The notes under the pieces: model-generated
Told to the model about the DNA's origin: nothing
Seen by the model: the letters and a program-made list of their open reading frames with translations, nothing else
Databases searched by the model: none
Translations under genes and position numbers: made by a program
In this document: positions 25,797 through 32,888 of the stretch, piece by piece
Numbering within the stretch: the stretch's first letter is position 1
Layout: every line of letters starts with the position of its first letter
DNA from: JBBKWJ01 sp037968895
GTDB lineage: Bacteria; Actinomycetota; Acidimicrobiia; Acidimicrobiales; SZUA-35
DNA length: 51,288 nucleotides
Assembly (NCBI GenBank): GCA_037968895.1
Contig: JBBKWJ010000134.1
Location: 1-51,288, forward strand
Direction: 5' to 3'

Positions 25797-26804
25797 CTAG
25801 CGGGCCTTGTGAAGCTTCTTGTGGAAGCTCCCCCAAAAGCGCGAGGCGACGACGACGGGGTCTTCACCGATTGGGAACTCACTTAGCGGAAGCAGCGCTC
25901 CCGCAAACGAGGCTCCGTCGACCTCCGTCGCCGATTGATCGATATTGGCCTTGTCGGGATACCAAAGGCCGATGTAGAGATATGGCTCCGGTATGGCCTC
26001 GTCACCGGGCGAGGCGCCATAGCTTGCGCGGTTGTCTTCTGATCCTGCTTCGATCGCTGGGTCGAAGTGTCCGGGCCAGAGTTGCACCCGGCTTGGGTCG
26101 ACAGCGTGGGAGCGCAACTGCTCAAGCCCGGCGGTCGCCATGCCAAGCCAGGCGCCAAGGAATCGACTGGACTCCAATGTCACCGTAAGGGTTTCATTCG
26201 GATCGCCGACCTCAGGCGAATCTTCCTCGCGGGCGGTGTCGGGGTCGATTGGAGTGCCGAGGAAGTCAGCGGCATCTTGGAGCGTGGTGATTGGAACTGA
26301 TTGCGCCTTGGTGCCGACCTGATCGATCAGCTGGCCGTCGGCCACCCTGATCTGGCGATCGTCACCGAAGAACGGCGTCCCGAAGCCGCCAAGTGTGTAA
26401 CGAAGCCCAAACTTGCCGTTCGCTGCGAAACGGGCAGGGGCTATGACAGTTGAGGCCAACCGGTGAAGGGCCAGTCTGGTCTCGACAAAGTCGGCTGGCA
26501 GCGAAGGTAGGCCCCGCTCGCCACCGAGCCAGCGATCGGCCGCCCAGTCGCCGTATTCGGGGTAAGCGATGAGCCAGCGATCCCAGTCCTTGGAGCCCTC
26601 ATGGGCAGACTTCAGCGGCGACAACAGTTTGGCATTATTGCGAATCTCACCTGCGTCGAGCGGATCGTCGGCAAAGACGGCGTCGTCGTTCACCGCTGGC
26701 GGCGACGGTTCGAGCACGCGTGGGTCAAGGCCAAGCCCGACGATTTCTTGAGCTTCTGCCCTTGCATCGCGGGCTGGAACTGGGGTGGGAGTAGGAGGAG
26801 CCAC
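25797..26804 (-). CDS. Uncharacterised protein, last gene of the RsrR-headed operon
   Basis: I do not recognise a named family for this 335-residue protein. It starts at GTG 26804, 27 bp after the Rieske-thiamine-diphosphate gene. There is no signal peptide or membrane segment. Its N-terminal 20 residues are Pro/Ala-rich. A central region (about 95-175) has LHRLASTVIAPARFAANGKFGLRYT, and a C-terminal region has VQLWPGHFDPAIEAG, ASYGASPGD and PEPYLYIGLWYPD, short motifs with conserved His, Asp and aromatic residues that look like a ligand or metal site. The pattern (WPxHFD, SPGD, PYLY) recalls DUF5996-type proteins, but this is a weak impression. Confidence 0.7.
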   Translation of the reverse strand: MAPPTPTPVPARDARAEAQEIVGLGLDPRVLEPSPPAVNDDAVFADDPLDAGEIRNNAKLLSPLKSAHEGSKDWDRWLIAYPEYGDWAADRWLGGERGLPSLPADFVETRLALHRLASTVIAPARFAANGKFGLRYTLGGFGTPFFGDDRQIRVADGQLIDQVGTKAQSVPITTLQDAADFLGTPIDPDTAREEDSPEVGDPNETLTVTLESSRFLGAWLGMATAGLEQLRSHAVDPSRVQLWPGHFDPAIEAGSEDNRASYGASPGDEAIPEPYLYIGLWYPDKANIDQSATEVDGASFAGALLPLSEFPIGEDPVVVASRFWGSFHKKLHKAR

Positions 26805-26831
26805 AGGGAGATCTTTCAGAGGATGGGAGGG

Positions 26832-28781
26832 TTAAACAAGGAGCGCATCGGTGACGATTTCAACTAGCGATGGCCCTGGATAGGCGAGGGCCTCTTCGAC
26901 CGCGGCGTCGAGGGTGTCGACTGTGGTGACACGCTGGCCGTGAGCACCGCAGAGCAGCGCGAACTCGGCAAAATCGGGGTTAACAAGGCTGGTTTGCCAG
27001 ATCTCGTGTTTCGCTGCGAGCTGTTCTTTTGAGATCTTGCCGAGCTGGCTGTTGTTGAGAAGGATGTGGGTGATCGGCATGTTGTACTTCACTGCGGTGG
27101 TGAGTTCCATTGCGTACTGGCCGAATCCGCCGTCGCCGCTGATGCTCACAATCTGGCGCGTGTCGCCGACGGCGGCCCAGGCCCCCATGGCCGCCGGAAA
27201 CGCGAAACCAATCGAGCCGAGGTAGCCAGACATCAGAACGTCTTGTTGGCCAGATGCCTCGAAGTATCGACCGAACGAATAGGCGTTGTTGCCGACATCG
27301 ACGGTAAGTACAGCGTCGTCGGCCACGAGCTTTGTGAGGCTGGCCATCACCGCAGCCGAACTGAGGCCATTGCCCGTGTCGGCAACGCGGCTGGCCTTCT
27401 CGGCGAGCCAGATCGCCCGTCGCTCCGCAACTTCGGCGATCATGCTGCTGGAGTCTGACTTGTTGACTCGGTCGAGGAGGAGTGCGGCGGTAATGCCGAT
27501 GTCGCCCTGGATCGGGATCTCGACCGGATGGAACCGACCGAGTGCCATTGGGTCGTTGTCGACTTGGATCGTCGGTTTGTAGTCGGCAATTCCTGTGTGG
27601 TTAGCAAAGCTCGCACCGAAGACGATGACGAGGTCTGACTCGTTCATGAACCAACTGGCAACAGGCGTACCAGAACGTCCGAGAACGCCGCATCCAAGCG
27701 GATGGGAGTCGGAAATGAAGCCCTTCGCCTTGAAGGTGGTCGCGATTGGTGCGCCGATACGTGTCGCGAGTTTAGTGATTGCCGCCATTGAGCCGCGGGC
27801 GCCTGCGCCGACAATGATGATCGGCCGCTCGGCTTCTCCTATTCGAGCGACGGCGTTGTTTACCTCGTCAGCCGGTGGTGCGATAAGGCGCGATCCGGTC
27901 CGGCCAGCGGGACCGCCGGCAGGAGCGCTCGGTGCCTCGATATTTTGCACGTCGTCGGGAAAGATCAGATGCGAGACGCCCCGCTCAACAATGGCCGTCT
28001 TCATCGCCAGAGTTGTGAGCTCTGCGTGATCGGATCCAGCAGCAAGTGTTTGGCTCGAGCGTGCTACTCCCGCAAACGCTGCTTCGAGGTCGGTGTCTTG
28101 GAACGCCCCACGGCCTCTTACCTTGGATGGGACCTGACCAGACAACGCAATGACGGGCGCTCGGTCTTCTTTGGCGTCGTACAGACCAGTCAACATGTTG
28201 GTCGACCCTGGGCCTGCAATCCCGAGACAAGCCGCTGGCTTCCCGGTGAGCTTCCCGTAGGCCGATGCGGCGAACGAGGCGGCACCTTCATGTCTGATGC
28301 CGATATAGGTCATCTCGCCGCGAACTTCCGCCTTTCGCACTGCATCGGCGAGTCCGAGATTGGAGTGCCCGACCATCCCAAACACGTGGGTGAGACCCCA
28401 GTTAGCTAGCGTCTCGACGACCACGTCGCTTACGGTACGCGCCTTTTCTTTCGATGGGCTGAGGCTGACATAGACCCCGTCGTCGCGCACCTCGGTTGCG
28501 AAACACGCAGGCGCGTCACTGAAGCCAGAAGGCGGTTTGCCGTCGAGCGGGCTGTAGTCGTATCCATGCCATGGGCACCGGAGCCATCCGCCTTCGATCG
28601 AGCCTTCGCCAAGTGGGCCGCCCTGGTGAGGGCACCGGTTGTCGAGCGCTCCGTATTCGTCGCCAAGACGGCTAACCGCAAGGTTTTGATCGCCGACGGT
28701 CACCGTCTTTACGCGGCCGTCGGGTAGTTCATCGATATCGAGAATCTTGTGCCACTCGTCAGCGGGCTGATCGGTGCTCAT
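26832..28781 (-). CDS. Rieske [2Fe-2S] domain fused to thiamine-diphosphate enzyme (pyruvate oxidase-like)
   Basis: The 649-residue protein has an N-terminal Rieske ferredoxin domain (about 8-107) with ligands Cys50, His52, Cys69 and His72 (CPHQGGPLG, CPWHGYDY). It is followed by a complete thiamine-diphosphate enzyme of the pyruvate oxidase/acetolactate synthase class. The catalytic Glu165 is in RHEGAASFAASAYGKLTG; GPGSTNMLTGLYDA is typical of PoxB-like enzymes; a middle domain spans about 300-440; and the cofactor motif runs from GDG (549-551) to NN (576-577). Such enzymes decarboxylate 2-oxoacids; a Rieske centre could carry electrons away. AGGAG lies 5 bp before ATG 28781, inside the end of the gene before. 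The substrate is unknown. Confidence 0.9.
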   Translation of the reverse strand: MSTDQPADEWHKILDIDELPDGRVKTVTVGDQNLAVSRLGDEYGALDNRCPHQGGPLGEGSIEGGWLRCPWHGYDYSPLDGKPPSGFSDAPACFATEVRDDGVYVSLSPSKEKARTVSDVVVETLANWGLTHVFGMVGHSNLGLADAVRKAEVRGEMTYIGIRHEGAASFAASAYGKLTGKPAACLGIAGPGSTNMLTGLYDAKEDRAPVIALSGQVPSKVRGRGAFQDTDLEAAFAGVARSSQTLAAGSDHAELTTLAMKTAIVERGVSHLIFPDDVQNIEAPSAPAGGPAGRTGSRLIAPPADEVNNAVARIGEAERPIIIVGAGARGSMAAITKLATRIGAPIATTFKAKGFISDSHPLGCGVLGRSGTPVASWFMNESDLVIVFGASFANHTGIADYKPTIQVDNDPMALGRFHPVEIPIQGDIGITAALLLDRVNKSDSSSMIAEVAERRAIWLAEKASRVADTGNGLSSAAVMASLTKLVADDAVLTVDVGNNAYSFGRYFEASGQQDVLMSGYLGSIGFAFPAAMGAWAAVGDTRQIVSISGDGGFGQYAMELTTAVKYNMPITHILLNNSQLGKISKEQLAAKHEIWQTSLVNPDFAEFALLCGAHGQRVTTVDTLDAAVEEALAYPGPSLVEIVTDALLV

Positions 28782-28790
28782 TTTCGCTCC

Positions 28791-30407
28791 TCAGCGTGGG
28801 GGATTGACGCCGCCATAGGCGATGCCGGCAAGGTGATGCATGTCTCGGTTGAACGTGGTCAGATCGTGTGGGTTAAACCCAGCAAGCGAGTCGTGTCCGC
28901 AGGCACGGGCCAACACCTCCATGAGTTCAACCGAAGACTCAAAAAATCGGGTCAGTCGGTCTGCGGCATCCTTGATGACTAGTCGGGAACGAAGGTCTTC
29001 CCGCTGAGTTGCGATGCCCACTGGACAGTTGTTTGTGTTGCAGGCCCGCATGCCGAGGCAACCAATCGCTTGCATCGCACTGTTGGCGATTGCGATTGCG
29101 TCGGCTCCGAGGGCCAATGCCTTCGCAAAATCGGCCGGAGTCCGCAGCCCACCGGTAACGATGAGCGTGACGTCACTAGCACCTGCAGAGTCGAGATGGC
29201 GACGGGCACGGGCAAGGGCCGGAATTGTGGGAACCGATATGTTGTCCCGGAAAATCGCGGGCGCAGCGCCTGTTCCCCCGCCCCGACCGTCGACAATTAT
29301 GTAGTCGACACCAATGGATAATGCTGCATCGATGTCGGCTTCGATGTGCTGGGCGGAGAGTTTCGCGCCAATTGGCACGCCACCTGACACTTCTCGTACT
29401 TCGGCCGCTAGCTCCCGATAGTCGTCTGGTGTGATCAGGTCGGGGAACGTTGCCGGTGATACGGCGTCGGTGCCAGCATCGAGGCCGCGGACCTCTGCGA
29501 TCTTGCCCTGAACCTTGACCCCTGGCAAGTGGCCACCGGTTCCGGTCTTTGCCCCCTGGCCAAACTTGAAGTGAAAGGCTTGCACGTCGGCGACTCGATC
29601 GATCGACCAACCAAAGCGACCGGATGCAAGCTCGTAGAAATACCGGCTGTTCGCTGCCTTCTCCTCGGGCAACATGCCTCCCTCGCCGGAGCAGATACCG
29701 GTTCCGGCACCGTCGGCACCCATAGCGAGCGAGATCTTCGCTTCCTCAGAGAGTGCACCAAAGCTCATATCTGAAACGAAAAGAGGGATGGCCAGGGTGA
29801 GAGGTTTCGATGCTCGCGGCCCGATGACGGTTGTAGTGTCGACGGGTGCATCGTCGAGGAGTGGACGATTCGCCAACTGAGCCGTTACGAACTGGATGTC
29901 GTCCCAGGCCGGGAGCTGATCGTGGGAAACTCCCATCGACGTGACCGGTCCGTGGTGGCCGGTCTTCGTTAGCCCGTTGCCGGCGAGACTGCGAATGAGT
30001 CCGACATGAGGTTCCTCGGTCGTGCCGTGATGGTCTTGCCAGGCGCCTTGGTACGCATCGCGATCGTATGGCTGTGGGTTGTCGAGTTCCCAAGCTCCGA
30101 CTTCGTCGGCATCAATGACGACGTGGTCGTCCTCGATCCACGACGTGAAGCGATGCAATTGCTCTTCGTTGTTGTATGCGCTGATCCCGGTGTCGAGTCG
30201 GTAGTCCCAGCCATGTACCCCGCAGATGAGGTCGTCGCCAGCGACGCGGCCATCGGCCATTATCGCTCCACGATGAAGGCAGCGCCCATAGAAAACCGAG
30301 TGCTCGTGGTCGAAGCGCACGATCACAAGGTCGACATTTCCAACCAAGGCACCCGTTGGAGACCGATCTTCTAGGGTGCTCCACGTAGTGAGGCGTGTCG
30401 GTTTCAT
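28791..30407 (-). CDS. Rieske [2Fe-2S] domain fused to FMN-binding glutamate synthase-type domain
   Basis: The 538-residue protein begins with a Rieske domain (about 5-100) with ligands Cys43, His45, Cys62 and His65 (CLHRGAIM, CGVHGWDY). The rest is a glutamate-synthase-type FMN barrel: LFVSDMSFGALSEEAK, GICSGEGGML, KFGQGAKTGTGGHLPG, IIVDGRGGGTGAAP and the [3Fe-4S] triad Cys450, Cys456, Cys461, with the same 6 and 5 residue steps as bacterial GltB. There is no glutaminase domain, so ammonia from glutamine cannot be its source by itself. The fusion suggests that the Rieske centre passes electrons to or from the FMN/[3Fe-4S] site. GGAG lies 9 bp before ATG 30407. It is followed at 9 bp by the second Rieske fusion. 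Confidence 0.92.
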   Translation of the reverse strand: MKPTRLTTWSTLEDRSPTGALVGNVDLVIVRFDHEHSVFYGRCLHRGAIMADGRVAGDDLICGVHGWDYRLDTGISAYNNEEQLHRFTSWIEDDHVVIDADEVGAWELDNPQPYDRDAYQGAWQDHHGTTEEPHVGLIRSLAGNGLTKTGHHGPVTSMGVSHDQLPAWDDIQFVTAQLANRPLLDDAPVDTTTVIGPRASKPLTLAIPLFVSDMSFGALSEEAKISLAMGADGAGTGICSGEGGMLPEEKAANSRYFYELASGRFGWSIDRVADVQAFHFKFGQGAKTGTGGHLPGVKVQGKIAEVRGLDAGTDAVSPATFPDLITPDDYRELAAEVREVSGGVPIGAKLSAQHIEADIDAALSIGVDYIIVDGRGGGTGAAPAIFRDNISVPTIPALARARRHLDSAGASDVTLIVTGGLRTPADFAKALALGADAIAIANSAMQAIGCLGMRACNTNNCPVGIATQREDLRSRLVIKDAADRLTRFFESSVELMEVLARACGHDSLAGFNPHDLTTFNRDMHHLAGIAYGGVNPPR

Positions 30408-30421
30408 ACTGCGCGTGCTCC

Positions 30422-30853
30422 TTAGATGTGCGTACTTGAACCGGCCTCGATCTTGGAAGATTCCCAGATAATGAGAAGCGGCAGACCAGCGAACAAAGCG
30501 AGGCCGCCGATACTTCCGACAATGTCAATGGTGGTGAGTGGTTCAGTGTTGGCCAGATGATAGACGAGGTGCGGCGCTCCGTAGGCCACCGCCGCGAGGC
30601 ATGCTGTGACGATGAGCGGTCGAGAAACGGTGTAGATCGCCGCAATCAGAAGTATGGCGAGGGCAAGGTTGAGTCCGCCGACGTCCCTAACCAAGTGTTC
30701 GTTGTATGGCCCGTCGACGGCGACCCAGGCCCCGCCTAACCCGGGAAAGTTGTCGTAGAACGACCGTGGCGCGAACTGGGCCCACACGCCGACCTGGAGT
30801 GAGGCTGCGGCGAGGTAGCCGAGAGCGATTCTGATCCAGAGTTTGTGATTCAT
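30422..30853 (-). CDS. Small four-helix membrane protein
   Basis: The 143-residue protein has four hydrophobic segments (about 8-25, 60-76, 79-98 and 108-130). Between the first two lies PRSFYDNFPGLGGAWVAVDGPYNEHLVRDVGG, with a conserved-looking PYNEHLxRD motif on the outside or in the bilayer surface. I know this motif from unnamed actinobacterial membrane proteins but not from a characterised one. The start codon overlaps the stop of the epimerase gene as ATGA, so it is translationally coupled within the RsrR-headed operon. It may be a quinone or electron-transfer partner of the Rieske fusions; this is only inference. Confidence 0.8.
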   Translation of the reverse strand: MNHKLWIRIALGYLAAASLQVGVWAQFAPRSFYDNFPGLGGAWVAVDGPYNEHLVRDVGGLNLALAILLIAAIYTVSRPLIVTACLAAVAYGAPHLVYHLANTEPLTTIDIVGSIGGLALFAGLPLLIIWESSKIEAGSSTHI

Positions 30854-31752
30854 TGCACGTACTCCCATGTTTGTAGCGGAGCGTGTTTCGGCTCCCAGCC
30901 TGTAGCCGACGAGAGTAGTGCAGCGCTGATTCGATGTGATCGGCTCAGGCTCTCTACGCCTGCGCCCCCGGCTTTCTGTAATAAGTGGGGGACTGACCGG
31001 AGCCTCGTTCGGCCAACCACCTTGGCTAACACCATGCTGTGTTGCGCTCGTGTCGCGGGGTTGGCTTCAGCGACGTTGTATGTGCCCGCAGGTGCTTCGA
31101 TCGCAGCGACAACGGCTTCGGCCGCATCCCTCGCCGAGATGAATGAGATGAAGGCGTCTGGGTCGCCAGTGAGAGTGAACAGGCCCTTGGCTGCGGTTGC
31201 CTTGATGGTTTTCAGGTGAGCACTCTCCGGTGCGTAGAACATGGCAAACCGAAGCACGACTCCGGTAGCGCCCGTATCGGCCACCATCTTGGCTGCCGCT
31301 TCGGCATCGACTGACGACTGATTGCCCCAGAAGTAGGATCGTTCGACCGCTTCGTCGATCCATTCGTCACCGCTGTCAACATAGGGGAACGTGATTGACT
31401 CGCCGATGTAGCGCTTCGCCGAAGTAGCAAGGCAAGCCGAAGCGAGACATTTGCTCGTTTCGGTTCGAAGGCGATCGTTGGTCGTCCAAGCTCGTTTGGT
31501 GGCAGCAGAGGCACCCGTCGGAATATTCGTGGCGAGGTGGATAACGACGTCGTGGCCATCGACTGAAGCGCCGAGTTGGTCGGCGTTGAAGAGGTCGACG
31601 AACACCGATTTTGCTCCCTCGCTGTGCAGGGCCTCGGCCTTTGCTTGAGAGCGCGCAACACCGGTTACCTGGTGGCCCCGAGCTATCAGCGCTGGAATCG
31701 CTTGCCTGCCGATTACCCCGGTCGCCCCCGTGACGAAGATTTTCTGACTCAT
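30850..31752 (-). CDS. NAD(P)-dependent epimerase/NmrA-like protein
   Basis: The 300-residue protein is an atypical/extended short-chain dehydrogenase with the nucleotide motif FVTGATGVIG at 6-15 and VIHLATN at about 72-78. The active site is less clear: the typical YxxxK is not obvious around residues 115-140 (KRYIGESITFPYVDSG), so it may act as a redox or NAD(P)H sensor rather than an enzyme. It lies 13 bp behind the RsrR-like regulator, with AGGAG before ATG 31752. In Streptomyces venezuelae, as I recall, rsrR also neighbours an NmrA-type NAD(P)-binding gene, which supports a conserved pairing. Confidence 0.87.
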   Translation of the reverse strand: MSQKIFVTGATGVIGRQAIPALIARGHQVTGVARSQAKAEALHSEGAKSVFVDLFNADQLGASVDGHDVVIHLATNIPTGASAATKRAWTTNDRLRTETSKCLASACLATSAKRYIGESITFPYVDSGDEWIDEAVERSYFWGNQSSVDAEAAAKMVADTGATGVVLRFAMFYAPESAHLKTIKATAAKGLFTLTGDPDAFISFISARDAAEAVVAAIEAPAGTYNVAEANPATRAQHSMVLAKVVGRTRLRSVPHLLQKAGGAGVESLSRSHRISAALLSSATGWEPKHAPLQTWEYVQ

Positions 31753-31765
31753 AGCGTTCTTCTCC

Positions 31766-32254
31766 TCATGTCAATGTGTTGATGAACCACACAAGTGCCT
31801 TCTCGGATTGCTCGGGGTCGACCGTGGATTCGAGTTCGCCGACCAGGTCAGCAATCGAGGTTGCACTCAACTCTCGTCGCCAGGCGTCTTCAGCCCGCCA
31901 CATCGCTTTGGCGATTCCGCACGGCTTCACGTATCGATCGGACTCGACGGCACTCGGTCCTTGTTGGCGAATCTCTGTGCAGCGAAATGCCGGGTCTGGG
32001 CCTTCAATGGCGAGCGTGATGTCGAGAAGGCTGATCTCGGCTGGCGAGCGAGCTAGTCGGTAGCCGCCCCGTCGGCCAGGAACTGATTCGACAATGCCCG
32101 CTCGACCGAGCGCTTGCAGCTGTTTCGTGAGGTAGGCCGGCGGCACGTCGTGGAACTCGGCCAGACGGGCACCAGGAACGGTCTGGCCAGGCGGAAACGC
32201 CCCAAGGACCGTGCAGCAATGGATGGACCACTCGATGCCTTCAGTCAGCTTCAT
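31766..32254 (-). CDS. rsrR: Rrf2-family [2Fe-2S] redox regulator, RsrR-like
   Basis: The 162-residue protein is an Rrf2 winged-helix regulator (VPPAYLTKQLQALGRAGIVESVPGRRGGYRLAR). Counted from ATG 32254, it has Glu8, Trp9 and His12, and Cys92 and Cys112. RsrR of Streptomyces binds its [2Fe-2S] cluster through Glu8 and His12 of one subunit and Cys90 and Cys110 of the other, with Trp9 as a redox-dependent gate. The 20-residue cysteine spacing is the same here, and the three-cysteine pattern of IscR/NsrR is absent. It should therefore sense redox state rather than NO or Fe-S supply. ATG 32263 is an alternative start, but would shift the numbering. It heads a six-gene operon. Confidence 0.88.
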   Translation of the reverse strand: MKLTEGIEWSIHCCTVLGAFPPGQTVPGARLAEFHDVPPAYLTKQLQALGRAGIVESVPGRRGGYRLARSPAEISLLDITLAIEGPDPAFRCTEIRQQGPSAVESDRYVKPCGIAKAMWRAEDAWRRELSATSIADLVGELESTVDPEQSEKALVWFINTLT

Positions 32255-32264
32255 GAGGAACATC

Positions 32265-32299
32265 GTATATATCTGGATAGTAAATGTCTAGGTATACAC
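32265..32299. promoter_or_regulatory. Operator-like dyad upstream of rsrR
   Basis: An imperfect inverted repeat, with half-sites ATATCTGGATA (32269-32279) and TGTCTAGGTAT (32285-32295), lies 15 to 41 bp upstream of the rsrR-like ATG; 8 of 11 positions pair. Read as 11-3-11 it has the layout known for RsrR sites, and the outer ATA/TAT bases recall Rrf2/IscR sites. A TATATA box on the minus strand (32271-32266) would be a -10 inside the dyad, which fits autorepression. Confidence 0.55.
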
Positions 32300-32308
32300 T
32301 CGAAAACC

Positions 32309-32363
32309 CCCGAACTGGTCCCCGTGGAACAGCCTCAGGCTGTTCCACGGGGACCAGTTCGGG
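32309..32363. repeat. Long perfect hairpin (27-bp arms)
   Basis: Arms 32309-32335 and 32337-32363 are perfect reverse complements around a single C. The arms start CCCGAACTGG and end CCAGTTCGGG. The element lies between two divergent genes, so it is at neither gene's 3' end and cannot be a simple terminator. It would be in the 5' leader or promoter of the gene at 32403. It shares no sequence with the hairpin at 23457. Confidence 0.9.
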
Positions 32364-32402
32364 AAGGGGATAGCCTGAGCCGAGTTAAGCAAGGGAGCCC
32401 AG

Positions 32403-32828
32403 ATGTCAAGCAAAGCGAAGAAGCCAACCGATACCTCAGACAAGACCGGTCGCAAGACACCCGATCACAAGACTGCTGATTGGCGAACGCTGCAGGCCGA
32501 CATCGCTCGCAAAGGGTTCCAGACGCTGAACAAAGCCGTGGTTCCGCTCGTCAAGGCAGGTGTTGGCTCGCCTCTGCCGTATATCGGCGGCGGCATCGTC
32601 ATGCTCGAAACAAAGGGTCGAAAATCGGGCCTCCCGCGGCAGGTGCCGCTACTCGGCTTCCGCATTGGCGACAAGGTGATCGTCAGTACAGTCCGTTCAG
32701 GGTCGCAGTGGGCGAAGAATCTCGATGCCAATGACAGTGCTCGGGTGTGGCTCAACGGTAAGGCTCACGAGGCGACGGGCGAAGTCGAGGGCGGCCCGCT
32801 CACAGTTGCCACCTTGAAACTCAACTAG
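32403..32828 (+). CDS. Deazaflavin-dependent nitroreductase-fold protein
   Basis: The 141-residue protein belongs to the split-barrel family of F420-dependent nitro/quinone reductases (Ddn-like). The core is VMLETKGRKSGLPRQVPLLGFRIGDKVIVSTVRSGSQWAKNLDAN, containing the KGRKSG phosphate-binding motif and the W-x-x-NL segment. A 30-residue lysine- and threonine-rich N-terminus precedes it. It ends soon after the last strand (GPLTVATLKLN), as in the shorter subgroup. Cofactor could be F420 or a flavin. It is 60 bp ahead of the quinone-type reductase. Confidence 0.85.
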   Translation: MSSKAKKPTDTSDKTGRKTPDHKTADWRTLQADIARKGFQTLNKAVVPLVKAGVGSPLPYIGGGIVMLETKGRKSGLPRQVPLLGFRIGDKVIVSTVRSGSQWAKNLDANDSARVWLNGKAHEATGEVEGGPLTVATLKLN

Positions 32829-32888
32829 ATGACGACGCGTCATTGGGCTCAACTGGGCCGTTCGATCGATCCGGACTAGGGTCGAACG

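Noticed and set aside
32309..32363. Rho-independent terminator
   Set aside because: The hairpin lies between two divergent gene starts and has no U-tract, so it terminates neither gene.
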